From contig JARUKZ010000029.1 of the NCBI GenBank assembly GCA_029688955.1, positions 1-55,373 of the forward strand: a DNA stretch of 55,373 nt, read 5' to 3'. Of this stretch, positions 19,522 through 28,067 are shown in pieces. This DNA is from Chitinispirillales bacterium ANBcel5. GTDB taxonomy: Bacteria > Fibrobacterota > Chitinivibrionia > Chitinivibrionales > Chitinispirillaceae. Both the position numbers and the translations under genes were made by a program. The notes beneath the pieces are model-generated. The model was given only the letters and a program-made list of their open reading frames with translations, was not told the DNA's origin and did no database searches. The first letter of the stretch is position 1, and every line of letters starts with the position of its first letter.

Positions 19522-21342
19522 CTATTTCTTTTTTTCAATATTACACGATTCAAAAAGACCTGGCCATTTATAGGGCAAGGATGCTCCGATGGACTTGTTA
19601 TCTTTAAAAACAGTGTTACTAATAACAGATTTTTCATTTGCTTTTAAAATACTATTATCAATTACAAATTCGCTGTCTTTTTCTTTGTAGTACCAACTAT
19701 AAATAGCAGCGCCATACTGAGCTTTGTTATTAACAAATCTTGAATCATTGAGGATGCCACGACCAACCCAATAGATGGCTCCACCCTTTGTAGTGGCAGT
19801 GTTTCCATAAAACTGGTTAACAGAACCACTTAATCCTTTGTGTACTGTATTTTCATCCCCAATATCATTATTAAAGAACAGTGAACCAGCGGTATCGGCC
19901 CTGTTTTCTATAAAAGAGGTGCTATCAAGTTTTAGCCTTTTTCCCATAAAACTTAACGCCCCACCAGAACCGTTATTTGCACTGTTAGAACTAAATCTGG
20001 AAGCAACTACTGTACACGTATCACCTTCAAAGTAAAGAGCTCCTCCACGATTCCTTTGGGCGACGTTATTTGTGAGAGTATCATTATAGATTGCTAATTG
20101 ACTCATTTTCAGGTATAGTGCTCCACCACCAAGTGCATAGTTTTCAAGGTAAACATTATTTCTAGAGTATAGGTTTGTCCCCTCAAAGTATACCACTCCC
20201 CCATATCCACCCTGTGCACTGTTTCTTTCAAATCGGTTGGAAGTTATCTCAAATTCAACAGCATTAACAGAAAAACATCCAGCATTAAACTGCACTTTAT
20301 TGTCTTTTGCAATACTGTTAGTAAGAACAAAACGATCCCCGTGAAAGTTAATAGCACCCGATCCCTTTGCAGTGTTTTTTAAAAATTTGCTCCCATCAAC
20401 AAAAAGGTTTTGTCCAGAGAAAGCAACGGCACCACCTACTCCCTTTTTAGCACGATTACCAGTAAATTTTGAATTTCTTATATTCACATATTGACCACTA
20501 AACCAAATTGCAGCTCCACCATCTCCTTGAGAGAAGTTTTCTGAAAATAGATTACCGCTACTATTCAGTGTGTAACCATTAACAAAACATGCTCCGCCTT
20601 TTGGCGCACTATTGTTTTCGAATCTGCTGTTAATTATAAATGTCTTGTGGCAATCTGAATAGAGTGCTCCACCACTTTTAAACGACTCGCTACCAAGCAC
20701 CTTATTATTTACAAATTGGCTATTTTCTATATGTATATTTTTCCCTTTAAAATTTACTGCTGCCCCGTTTCCAAACGTACGATTATTAAAAAACGAGGTA
20801 TTTCTAATAGTGAAGTAAACAGAAGAGTCACTATCCCACGCCGCAACTTCAACAGCACTTCCAGAGGCGCTTTCTCTGTTTGAGCATCCATAAGCACCTG
20901 AAATTATCAGACCATCCAGTACTGAACCCTTTGCATTGTGGGAAAATATTATTCGATAAGCATTACTTTCATTTCTACGTAATGTTCCGAACCGAAAACG
21001 ATCATCCCTCTCTATATCACCGCTTAAAATGGTTTTGTAAGTATCCCAATCACGATCCTTTCCACCGGTTTTAAACCCGCCGATAAGTCGGATATCCTCT
21101 CCAAGATAAAAATAACGATTTCTTGAACCGCCCTTTTTATCAGTGTAATACACTCCTTGGGCTATATGTATATCGGTTCCCTGAGTTGCGGTTTCAAGAG
21201 CTTTATGCAGACAACGATAAGCATCGTGCCATGAAGTTCCATCGCCATTACCATCAGCCTGTATATCAACATATAGTACAGATGATTCAGGATAAAAACT
21301 TATAGCACTAATTAAGAGTGAGAGAAGAACAAAACGCTTCAT
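19522..21342 (-). CDS. Secreted parallel beta-helix (POMP-like) protein
   Basis: 606 residues from an ATG with an AGGA Shine-Dalgarno. Residues 1-20 form a signal peptide, then LYVDIQADGNGDGTSWHDAY, the typical opening of bacterial right-handed beta-helix surface proteins. The rest is almost entirely repeats of about 20-30 residues with NSRFENNSA, GGAxxF and SxFxxN-type motifs, i.e. the helix rungs. Its N-terminus is clearly homologous to that of the downstream giant protein (VYVDQNAVQGEGNGSSWENA), so the two look like paralogues, one of which acquired a very long tail. The protein stops right after the helix with no recognisable anchor. It lies between the Ig-rich 1084-residue protein (27-bp gap) and the giant gene (92-bp gap). 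Role in adhesion or polysaccharide binding is inferred only from fold. Confidence 0.88.
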   Translation of the reverse strand: MKRFVLLSLLISAISFYPESSVLYVDIQADGNGDGTSWHDAYRCLHKALETATQGTDIHIAQGVYYTDKKGGSRNRYFYLGEDIRLIGGFKTGGKDRDWDTYKTILSGDIERDDRFRFGTLRRNESNAYRIIFSHNAKGSVLDGLIISGAYGCSNRESASGSAVEVAAWDSDSSVYFTIRNTSFFNNRTFGNGAAVNFKGKNIHIENSQFVNNKVLGSESFKSGGALYSDCHKTFIINSRFENNSAPKGGACFVNGYTLNSSGNLFSENFSQGDGGAAIWFSGQYVNIRNSKFTGNRAKKGVGGAVAFSGQNLFVDGSKFLKNTAKGSGAINFHGDRFVLTNSIAKDNKVQFNAGCFSVNAVEFEITSNRFERNSAQGGYGGVVYFEGTNLYSRNNVYLENYALGGGALYLKMSQLAIYNDTLTNNVAQRNRGGALYFEGDTCTVVASRFSSNSANNGSGGALSFMGKRLKLDSTSFIENRADTAGSLFFNNDIGDENTVHKGLSGSVNQFYGNTATTKGGAIYWVGRGILNDSRFVNNKAQYGAAIYSWYYKEKDSEFVIDNSILKANEKSVISNTVFKDNKSIGASLPYKWPGLFESCNIEKKK

Positions 21343-21369
21343 TTTTGTTTCCTGCCAGTGTTAAATGTA

Positions 21370-24300
21370 TCAATCCAACAAAATCCATTCATCTTCAACC
21401 TTTTTCCATGTTCTCATATGATCTTCTTCATCAACGTACATCGTACCTAAGGGAGCATTTTGAGACAGTTGATTTGGATTACCTTGACCGTAAATAATCT
21501 TACCCCCTGTTTTAAACGCATAGGGTGAGGTACTAAGCTCAATTCGTGGACCAAGAATTTCATACTTTTGACTAGAAATCACGCTTACCTCAGCAAATAA
21601 ACTGCGATACGATGATAAAACAGTTTGCAAATTCTGCTCAGATAAGCCTCTACCTAAAACAATTGTAAACTGTCCTTCTCTTACCAGGACCCCTCTGCTG
21701 GAACTCAACTCTTTATACACTTCAGTTCCATCGGTTTTTGCAGTGAACAACCTTACCATGAATCTTTTCATTACTTCGCCTCCTACCAGTCTTCCACTTC
21801 CTTCACGCAATTGCCCCGAAATAGCAAGCATTCGATTAGTCTGCGAAGGACGGACTACATGAAGAACTGCGGCTCTACTTGTATCTGTGGTTGCCCCGCT
21901 GGTTGCTACGCACTTAAATACACTGCCTGAATCGGCTATTGTTACCGAATCAATAAGTAATGCAGGTGTATTTACTCCCGGTATTTCAATACCATTTCTA
22001 AACCAACTAAATTCCCCGTCTTCACAATCTGTTTCGATTGAGAAGAGTGCTGTTTCACCTATAAAAAGTGTATCTGAAACAGGATGTGTGGTAATTTCAC
22101 AAAACAAATGAGGCAATACGACAAGGCGCGTGCCTTCACTTTCAATTTCACCGCAACTATTTGATATTTCTACCGTAAATAGATCGTTATGATTAAAACT
22201 ATGCACTTCAGGGACAGTAATTTGAGCTGAGTTAGAACCATTAATCAATACTCCATTTCGAAACCATTGGTAGGTTCGGTTCAAGCCCGAAGCAATCACT
22301 GAGAAATGAACACTTTGACCTTCACCAACCACCTTAAGAGAATCCTTGTAGATAATTGAAGGTGCTCTACATTTGTGTACAGAAAGTTCAACTTCTATGG
22401 TATAGATAGTATCACATTCACTTTCCACTCTACAATAAAATCTCGATTGATCCAAAGTAGTATCTACATTTCTAATGGTGTAATCTGCATAAACCGCACC
22501 GGGAATTAAAACACTATCTTTATACCATTGGTAAGAGTAATTTTGGGGATTTTGAAGCTTTACTTCGAACTGTACATCTTTACCCTCAAATACTTCTTTA
22601 TTCTGTGGTTGTGAGATTACTACAGCTGGTTCACATATTTCCCTTGTACATGAAACTCTAAAATCTTTCAAATTAATTGTTCTGTTTTCATCATCAGCAC
22701 CTGTACTGTATTCTATGGATAAAGCTGATATTTCAGTACCAAAGTGAATATTGCTAAATATAGGCCCGTAACCATACCCTAAAGAGTAAGAAAAAGAGCT
22801 GTTGCTCCCGGGTTGTAAATCTAACATGAAATTTAAATCCCTATTTAGGGGTGATCCCATGCTGATTTTTTGTTTTTCAATTACAGAATCGCCATGCAAT
22901 AATTCAAATTCAGCATCAGCTTCTTCATCAAATTCATATTGTATCGAATAATCCGGATCCTCACCATCGACATGAAAAACCAAAGTCAAAGAATCACTTC
23001 TGGGCCTGGTTACACTCTTAGCGTATAAGTTAACCATAGGCTGTACATTGACATGTTTTGCATAGATACCTCCGAAATGGTACGTACCGCCGGAGTACAG
23101 GATCACTTTTGCTCTGGGAGCAATGACATAACCAAAGTAATTACCATAGGTACCTATCTCAACATCATTGGTCTGTCTGGTATAAAAAGTGACATTTTCC
23201 CGATGAGTGGAATCATTAACAATCATTTCCGTTCTATCGGCAAACCTTAATTCATCGCGTGTATTAAGCTGAAACAATTCACCATCATCATCAAGGTCTA
23301 TATGAATTCTTATATCCGGATGTAATCTAAAATGACTGAAATTATAAACTCCGGATGAGAATCTGATTCTTGCACCCGCAAAAGCTTCAAAAGAACCATA
23401 CGTCCCGGGTGGAATTGATACAGTATCACCACCCCAAACTGTTATCGGCAAAGTTCCCACCGGTACACTCACAAGCTCAGGCTCTGGAACAGATACAGGA
23501 TAATGGAGGTGAACGTCTCCATCAACTACAACACCTTGCTCTATGTAGATTGTATCAGCACAATAAACATCACCGTTTATTGTGCTACGATGACCTATAG
23601 AGGTGTGCAAACCAGATTCTAAAAAACTTGTCAGCTCCACGTCATTACCTACCAATATAGGGCTGTTTGGACCAGAACCGATTCCCTTACCCTCTATATT
23701 TACTCTATCTCCTATTGTAACTCCATTTTTACCAATAAGAGAATATTTCTCTAGTTCGCTCCCGGAAACTTCCTCCCCTGTGATGTTCATTAACCAACTT
23801 ACAGTTACACTATCATAGGGAGAAATAATAGTCGGTTCAGTTTTTAGAATGGCCTTTTCCCCACCTCCGGGAGTTGTTGTATAAGCAAACAGGCTGCAAA
23901 GTTCCCAGTATTGGTGTTTGACGAAACCCAGTTCTTCAAATGATTCCGCAGATTCAAAATCGTAAATTGTGCTCTGGCAGTCTTCAATTTGACCGGAGAG
24001 TAATCCTGAAAGAGAACTATACCTCGACTCCGTAATAACGTCCTCTCTTTTAGATGCATGAGTAACTCCTGCAAAGAGAATTAGAGGAAAAGGAATGGTA
24101 TAATTAGTTGAGTATTGAATATATGCAGAATCCTCCGCAGACTTGTAAAAAAGAGAAAACGTATCTCCTTTTCTCTCGATTTTTAAATGACTATAGTTGT
24201 GTGTACACAACTGAACTCTTCTAGCTATACCCGAGGGAGTAGTTCGATAAGTAAGGAATAATCCATTTTCACCATTGAGCAGAGCCAGCATGGCAGACTG

Positions 24301-24624
24301 AGCAACGGTATCTGCTCTTACCATAAGCCCACGGGTAGTTTTTCTGGTATGGTCTACAATTGCTGTATTTTCTATTTTTAGTTCGAAATCACCCCTCACA
24401 AATCCATTAGCAAAAATACAGGTATCTGCTTCCCCTTTAATACCTGAACCCCCACCAAACAAATAGATCCGTTCTCCACTTACATCAGTTCTCTCGGTAT
24501 CTAAAGGACTGTCTCCAATTGCTGTTACTCTGATATCTGCATTTGTTCCAGAAACAAATACTAAAGGAAACACTAACAACAAAGTTATCAAAAGGTTAAG
24601 CTTAAATAGGTTATTTATCACCAT
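21370..24624 (-). CDS. Secreted protein with polymer-forming/DUF7305-like centre, three Ig domains and tail-fibre-like C-terminus
   Basis: 1084 residues with an N-terminal signal peptide (cleavage probably near VSGTNA). Residues about 30-215 look like a concanavalin-type beta sandwich of the DUF1349 kind. Residues about 291-540 carry a bactofilin-like series (IGDRVNIEGKG, VVVDGDVHLH) followed by YFGYVIAPRAKVILYSGG and FGGIYAKHVNV, which resembles the DUF7305 segment found in PilX-type proteins. Three Ig-like domains follow at about 664-750, 751-841 and 842-928, each with a YQW/SWF core strand and paired cysteines. The last 155 residues are homologous to the end of the 272-residue neighbour: a PR/PLxxSPYAF-type motif and a final APLGTMYVDE ... 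W..L block, as in phage-tail-fibre-like proteins. Probably exported and surface displayed; ligand unknown. Confidence 0.85.
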   Translation of the reverse strand: MVINNLFKLNLLITLLLVFPLVFVSGTNADIRVTAIGDSPLDTERTDVSGERIYLFGGGSGIKGEADTCIFANGFVRGDFELKIENTAIVDHTRKTTRGLMVRADTVAQSAMLALLNGENGLFLTYRTTPSGIARRVQLCTHNYSHLKIERKGDTFSLFYKSAEDSAYIQYSTNYTIPFPLILFAGVTHASKREDVITESRYSSLSGLLSGQIEDCQSTIYDFESAESFEELGFVKHQYWELCSLFAYTTTPGGGEKAILKTEPTIISPYDSVTVSWLMNITGEEVSGSELEKYSLIGKNGVTIGDRVNIEGKGIGSGPNSPILVGNDVELTSFLESGLHTSIGHRSTINGDVYCADTIYIEQGVVVDGDVHLHYPVSVPEPELVSVPVGTLPITVWGGDTVSIPPGTYGSFEAFAGARIRFSSGVYNFSHFRLHPDIRIHIDLDDDGELFQLNTRDELRFADRTEMIVNDSTHRENVTFYTRQTNDVEIGTYGNYFGYVIAPRAKVILYSGGTYHFGGIYAKHVNVQPMVNLYAKSVTRPRSDSLTLVFHVDGEDPDYSIQYEFDEEADAEFELLHGDSVIEKQKISMGSPLNRDLNFMLDLQPGSNSSFSYSLGYGYGPIFSNIHFGTEISALSIEYSTGADDENRTINLKDFRVSCTREICEPAVVISQPQNKEVFEGKDVQFEVKLQNPQNYSYQWYKDSVLIPGAVYADYTIRNVDTTLDQSRFYCRVESECDTIYTIEVELSVHKCRAPSIIYKDSLKVVGEGQSVHFSVIASGLNRTYQWFRNGVLINGSNSAQITVPEVHSFNHNDLFTVEISNSCGEIESEGTRLVVLPHLFCEITTHPVSDTLFIGETALFSIETDCEDGEFSWFRNGIEIPGVNTPALLIDSVTIADSGSVFKCVATSGATTDTSRAAVLHVVRPSQTNRMLAISGQLREGSGRLVGGEVMKRFMVRLFTAKTDGTEVYKELSSSRGVLVREGQFTIVLGRGLSEQNLQTVLSSYRSLFAEVSVISSQKYEILGPRIELSTSPYAFKTGGKIIYGQGNPNQLSQNAPLGTMYVDEEDHMRTWKKVEDEWILLD

Positions 24625-24701
24625 ATCTCCTGTTTTAATACCCCAATTAGTACAAGTAAAAAAGTCCTGGGGTAAATAAATTATTTATTTTCTCATAAGC
24701 T

Positions 24702-25520
24702 TCACTCAAGCTCAGCCCAACTATTATGTGTTCTTATATAAGTTTTACCGTTTGAGTTATCGATATAATATGTTCCCACAGGTGCCTCCAATCCGGCATG
24801 GCGGGGATCAACACCACCACGAAGTACTTCAGGGGTACCAGAGAAAGCATATGGGGAGGCTGTCAGTGGGGTACGGGGCGATAGAGTCTCAAAATTGCCA
24901 CCGGGTCTGGACACTGAAAAAGAAACGTAAAGACTGGTATTGCTTTGAATAACTTCTCTAAGATCATTATCGGTTTCGCCCTCACCAAGGCGAAGGAAAA
25001 ACCTATTCCCATCCACCGTTATTCCCTTGCCATCAGAGTGTAAAAAACTCTCTTTATACAACGAACTATCAGACGTAAGAGAAGAATAAAGTCTAACAAT
25101 AAAATCCATATCAAATGCTTCTCCTGAAATACTACTACTACTTTTACTCCTTAACTCCCCTGAAACTACAATTAATTGACTGGTAGGTCGCTTTACTATA
25201 AGATTTGCGGAACGACTGCTGATTGTTCCATAGCTATTAGATACTTCACAGTATATCGTTGTACCATTGTCATTTTTTCCAACAGGACCAAGCACAAGAA
25301 TCGAATCGGTTGCACCCATTACCGCACCAGTATCCGATACCCATTGATACGAAAACGGACCATCTCCACCCACTGTAACAGCTATTTTTACCGTATCACC
25401 GGCAGTGAGTAACAAATTTTGCCTCGGATGTTCGGTTATAAAGGGTAGGGTATTTGCGTTACAGAGGGTGCAAGCAATAACTAGAATGATACCAAATAGC
25501 AGATCTAATCGCTCTCTCAT
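24702..25520 (-). CDS. Small secreted protein: one Ig domain plus tail-fibre-like C-terminal domain
   Basis: 272 residues, ATG with GGAG five bases upstream. A signal peptide (residues 1-23, ending CNA) is followed by one Ig-like domain (about 26-112; core FSYQWVSDTGAV, TIYCEVSNSYG). Residues about 115-272 match the C-terminal domain of the next gene: VSGELRSKSSS, then LTASPYAF, then a terminal APVGTYYIDNSNGKTY ... W.ELE block. This looks like a minimal version of the 1084-residue protein, lacking the polymer-forming core and two Ig domains. It is the first gene of the minus-strand surface-protein run and so the likely first gene of the transcript. Function unknown; the shared C-terminus suggests a common assembly or attachment role (inference). 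Confidence 0.85.
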   Translation of the reverse strand: MRERLDLLFGIILVIACTLCNANTLPFITEHPRQNLLLTAGDTVKIAVTVGGDGPFSYQWVSDTGAVMGATDSILVLGPVGKNDNGTTIYCEVSNSYGTISSRSANLIVKRPTSQLIVVSGELRSKSSSSISGEAFDMDFIVRLYSSLTSDSSLYKESFLHSDGKGITVDGNRFFLRLGEGETDNDLREVIQSNTSLYVSFSVSRPGGNFETLSPRTPLTASPYAFSGTPEVLRGGVDPRHAGLEAPVGTYYIDNSNGKTYIRTHNSWAELE

Positions 25521-25567
25521 GTTTACTCCATATTTTAGGGTGCAGGTATTACCAAAAATGCACTATG

Positions 25568-25597
25568 ATTATCCAATCACACTTTTTTATGCTGCAA
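25568..25597 (-). promoter_or_regulatory. Candidate promoter for the surface-protein operon
   Basis: On the minus strand TTGCAG is followed after 18 bases by GATAAT, a fair sigma-70-like -35/-10 pair, ending about 47 bases before the ATG of the 272-residue gene. The -35 match is only partial, so this is a prediction. Confidence 0.35.
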
Positions 25598-25709
25598 GGG
25601 ATTATAGGAGAGATCAACAATGTAAACAGAGGTCAATTTGAAACTATTAAAGAAGGTATACTAAAGCAGACCTGAATAAACGTATTTCTCTTCAAAACCT
25701 TAAAATGGC

Positions 25710-25730
25710 ACTGTATATAATGTATACAGT
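25710..25730. promoter_or_regulatory. Palindromic operator-like site containing a perfect TATAAT
   Basis: The arms ACTGTATA and TATACAGT are perfect inverted repeats separated by TAATG. On the plus strand the site includes TATAAT (25716-25721), a consensus -10 box, though no good -35 is seen at 17 bases. The site lies about 190 bases before the 272-residue gene and about 580 before the gspE-like gene, so its target is uncertain. The arms resemble a LexA half-site pattern but the spacing is wrong for the proteobacterial box. Confidence 0.4.
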
Positions 25731-26312
25731 CCATAACAACAGATGATACATCTTATTCCAAATATCGTGTCATAAGATACATGCGTGTAAAGAGCTTAGG
25801 CAACTTATTTATTATCTATTTGTAATTATTATCAAAAATCTTCATTTGTTGGTGTAAATTTTATAAAAAAAAACCATAGTTTTGAAAAAATACTTAGATT
25901 ATTTCACATGATCGAATAATAACTAAAGAAGCTGTTGTAAAAGTTACAAAATTACATGCATGGGATCACTTTTCATCTAATTCAAAGATAAAAAAGTAAA
26001 CATCAAGCACCATTTTATCCCTCTCTTATGGACGATACACTTGAAATCGTACCGTCCTTAGAATCATTACCCAAAACCCTGAAAAAACATACCAATTCAC
26101 CTCTCACCCTTTCTTTTTCTCCCATCGCTTAGTAAATTCTTGCTTTTAATCTCAAATCATTTATTTTATTTGATCAGATTCTGTTTAGACCCTTGTTTCC
26201 CGCTCCCTGATCTCTTTCCTTAAAGCAGGGTACAAGCGCAGAAATATGAGCATAAACAGCAAAAAACGCCCGAATAGAGTCCTTTTTAAACATTTTTGAA
26301 GCATTTTTTCCG

Positions 26313-28037
26313 ATGAATAAAACAATTGGCTCAATACTACAGTTATACACATCTCTTGAGCATGCAGTCCTTGATTATGCAGAGCAGATTTCAAAAAATG
26401 GGCAAAAACGTATCGGAGAAGTGTTAACAGAGCAGGGCCATGTAGATGAAACAACACTTTATAAAGCTCTTGCAAAACAGTTTAACATGGAATTTCTCTC
26501 CTCTCTGGATCAGGAATTAAATGTAGAGCTTATAAAGGAACTTCCCATAGAACTGTTCAAAAACGGTAATTGTCTCCCTCTTACCGGAGGCGGTGAGTTT
26601 CTTCGAATAGCAGTGTGCGACCCCCTTGATTTTGACATAATAATGGAGGCTTCTGCTGCCAGCAGCCAATCGGTGCTCTCTGTACTTACCCCCCCTTCGC
26701 AGCTCAAAGCCGCCCAAAGCAGACTCTTTGAAGGCGATAGTTTTTTCAAACAATCAGCAGGGAAGATTTTACGGGAGTATGAGAAGAAATCCCTTCCCCG
26801 GGAAGATGGTTTAAGTGTAGAAGAGATTCGTCAGAGAACCGAATCAGAGCCGGTGGTAAGACTTGTATCACTTATTTTCGATGAAGCGATAAAGTGCAGG
26901 GCTTCAGATATTCATATCGAACCCTACGAACACAATGCTCAGGTTCGTTTCCGGATTGATGGGATGCTTAAACAGCACACCGAAGTTACCCGTTACATGT
27001 ATACCCCACTGACTTCGAGGATAAAAATCCTGGCCGATATTGATATTGCAGAAAAGCGGATACCTCAGGATGGACGAATTCGCTATTCCTCTGAAGAGCA
27101 GGCATTTGACTTTCGCGTCTCCACTCTTCCCACCCATTATGGGGAGAAAACTGTAATCCGTATTCTTAAACACGATAAAGCTCTTTTGAATTTGGAAAAC
27201 ACAGGTATAAGTCCTTCTCAAATGGAAAAAATTAATAATCTGATCGAGAAGCCTCAGGGGATGATTTTTGTAACCGGTCCAACTGGAAGCGGCAAGAGTT
27301 CAACTCTTTTTTCCTGTCTCAACCGTATACGTGGCAAAGAGATAAACATAACAACAGTGGAAAACCCAATAGAGTACAAGCTTGAGGGGATCAATCAGGT
27401 TCAAATAAACGAAAAGGCAGGTGTTACCTTCGCGGCTGCACTTCGCTCTATACTTCGTCAGGACCCTGATGTAATACTGGTGGGAGAGATTCGTGATTCG
27501 GAAACGGCACAGATTGCAGTGCAGGCATCCCAGACCGGGCACCTTGTGTTCTCAACACTGCACACCAATGATGCACTCTCTGCTGTAACACGGCTTAAGG
27601 ATCTTGGTATCCCGGGGTTTTTGATCTCATCATCCCTGCTTGCAATCCTTGCACAAAGACTGGTACGGGTTCTTTGTCCCGATTGCAAAACAGAACAGAA
27701 GATGTCTCCTGAAACAAAGCTTCGCTGGCGATCACTTCTTGGCTCTCATCCACTGCCCCGTACCTTTGCTGCCCAGGGATGTGAACGTTGTGGTTTTACG
27801 GGCTTTAGAGGCCGAACAGGAGTATTTGAACTTCTTATAGTAAATGAAGAAGTACGATCAATGATTGCAGATAATATTTCCGAAAGCGCACTTCGAAAAC
27901 ACCTTAAAGGGAACAGTTTTGTTTCTCTTATTGAAGATGGCATAGAAAAAATAGAACAGGGTATCACCACACCAGAAGAACTGTTGCGAGTTGTTCAGGT
28001 CGAAGATGCCCTTCATTTCCAAAACAAGGATGAATAG
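26313..28037 (+). CDS. gspE: Type II secretion / type IV pilus assembly ATPase (GspE/PilB family)
   Basis: 574 residues, normal for the family. The N-terminal 150 residues form an MshEN-type domain (RIGEVLTEQG, then ALAKQFNMEF). The motor domain has Walker A GPTGSGKSS at about 322, the Asp/His-box region before it, Walker B DPDVILVGEIRD at about 383 and the HTND motif (FSTLHTNDALSA). A zinc-binding pair of CxxC motifs (LCPDC near 455, GCERCG near 489) is typical of GspE and PilB and absent from PilT, supporting an assembly rather than a retraction motor. It is a cytoplasmic hexameric ATPase that drives pseudopilus or pilus growth. First gene of an eight-gene operon; the secretin follows after 30 bases. 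Whether it serves secretion or a pilus cannot be settled from this gene alone. Confidence 0.95.
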   Translation: MNKTIGSILQLYTSLEHAVLDYAEQISKNGQKRIGEVLTEQGHVDETTLYKALAKQFNMEFLSSLDQELNVELIKELPIELFKNGNCLPLTGGGEFLRIAVCDPLDFDIIMEASAASSQSVLSVLTPPSQLKAAQSRLFEGDSFFKQSAGKILREYEKKSLPREDGLSVEEIRQRTESEPVVRLVSLIFDEAIKCRASDIHIEPYEHNAQVRFRIDGMLKQHTEVTRYMYTPLTSRIKILADIDIAEKRIPQDGRIRYSSEEQAFDFRVSTLPTHYGEKTVIRILKHDKALLNLENTGISPSQMEKINNLIEKPQGMIFVTGPTGSGKSSTLFSCLNRIRGKEINITTVENPIEYKLEGINQVQINEKAGVTFAAALRSILRQDPDVILVGEIRDSETAQIAVQASQTGHLVFSTLHTNDALSAVTRLKDLGIPGFLISSSLLAILAQRLVRVLCPDCKTEQKMSPETKLRWRSLLGSHPLPRTFAAQGCERCGFTGFRGRTGVFELLIVNEEVRSMIADNISESALRKHLKGNSFVSLIEDGIEKIEQGITTPEELLRVVQVEDALHFQNKDE

Positions 28038-28067
28038 ATCATTCTACAAGTAAAAGGCCCCGTTTTC

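Larger units (their letters stand above)
25521..26312. other. 792-bp divergent intergenic region without a convincing gene
   Basis: This AT-rich stretch separates the minus-strand surface-protein operon from the plus-strand secretion operon. It holds the candidate promoter near 25568-25597 and the dyad near 25710-25730. Open frames here are short, lack a Shine-Dalgarno and have no protein-like composition. The region before the gspE-like ATG at 26313 has no strong ribosome-binding site. Confidence 0.7.

Noticed and set aside
25710..25730. LexA/SOS box
   Set aside because: The half-sites look right, but CTG to CAG distance is 19 bases rather than the 16 of the proteobacterial box, and no SOS gene is adjacent.
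26185..26475. 96-codon frame on the minus strand before and within the ATPase gene
   Set aside because: It lies mostly antisense to the start of the ATPase gene, has no ribosome-binding site and no protein-like pattern.
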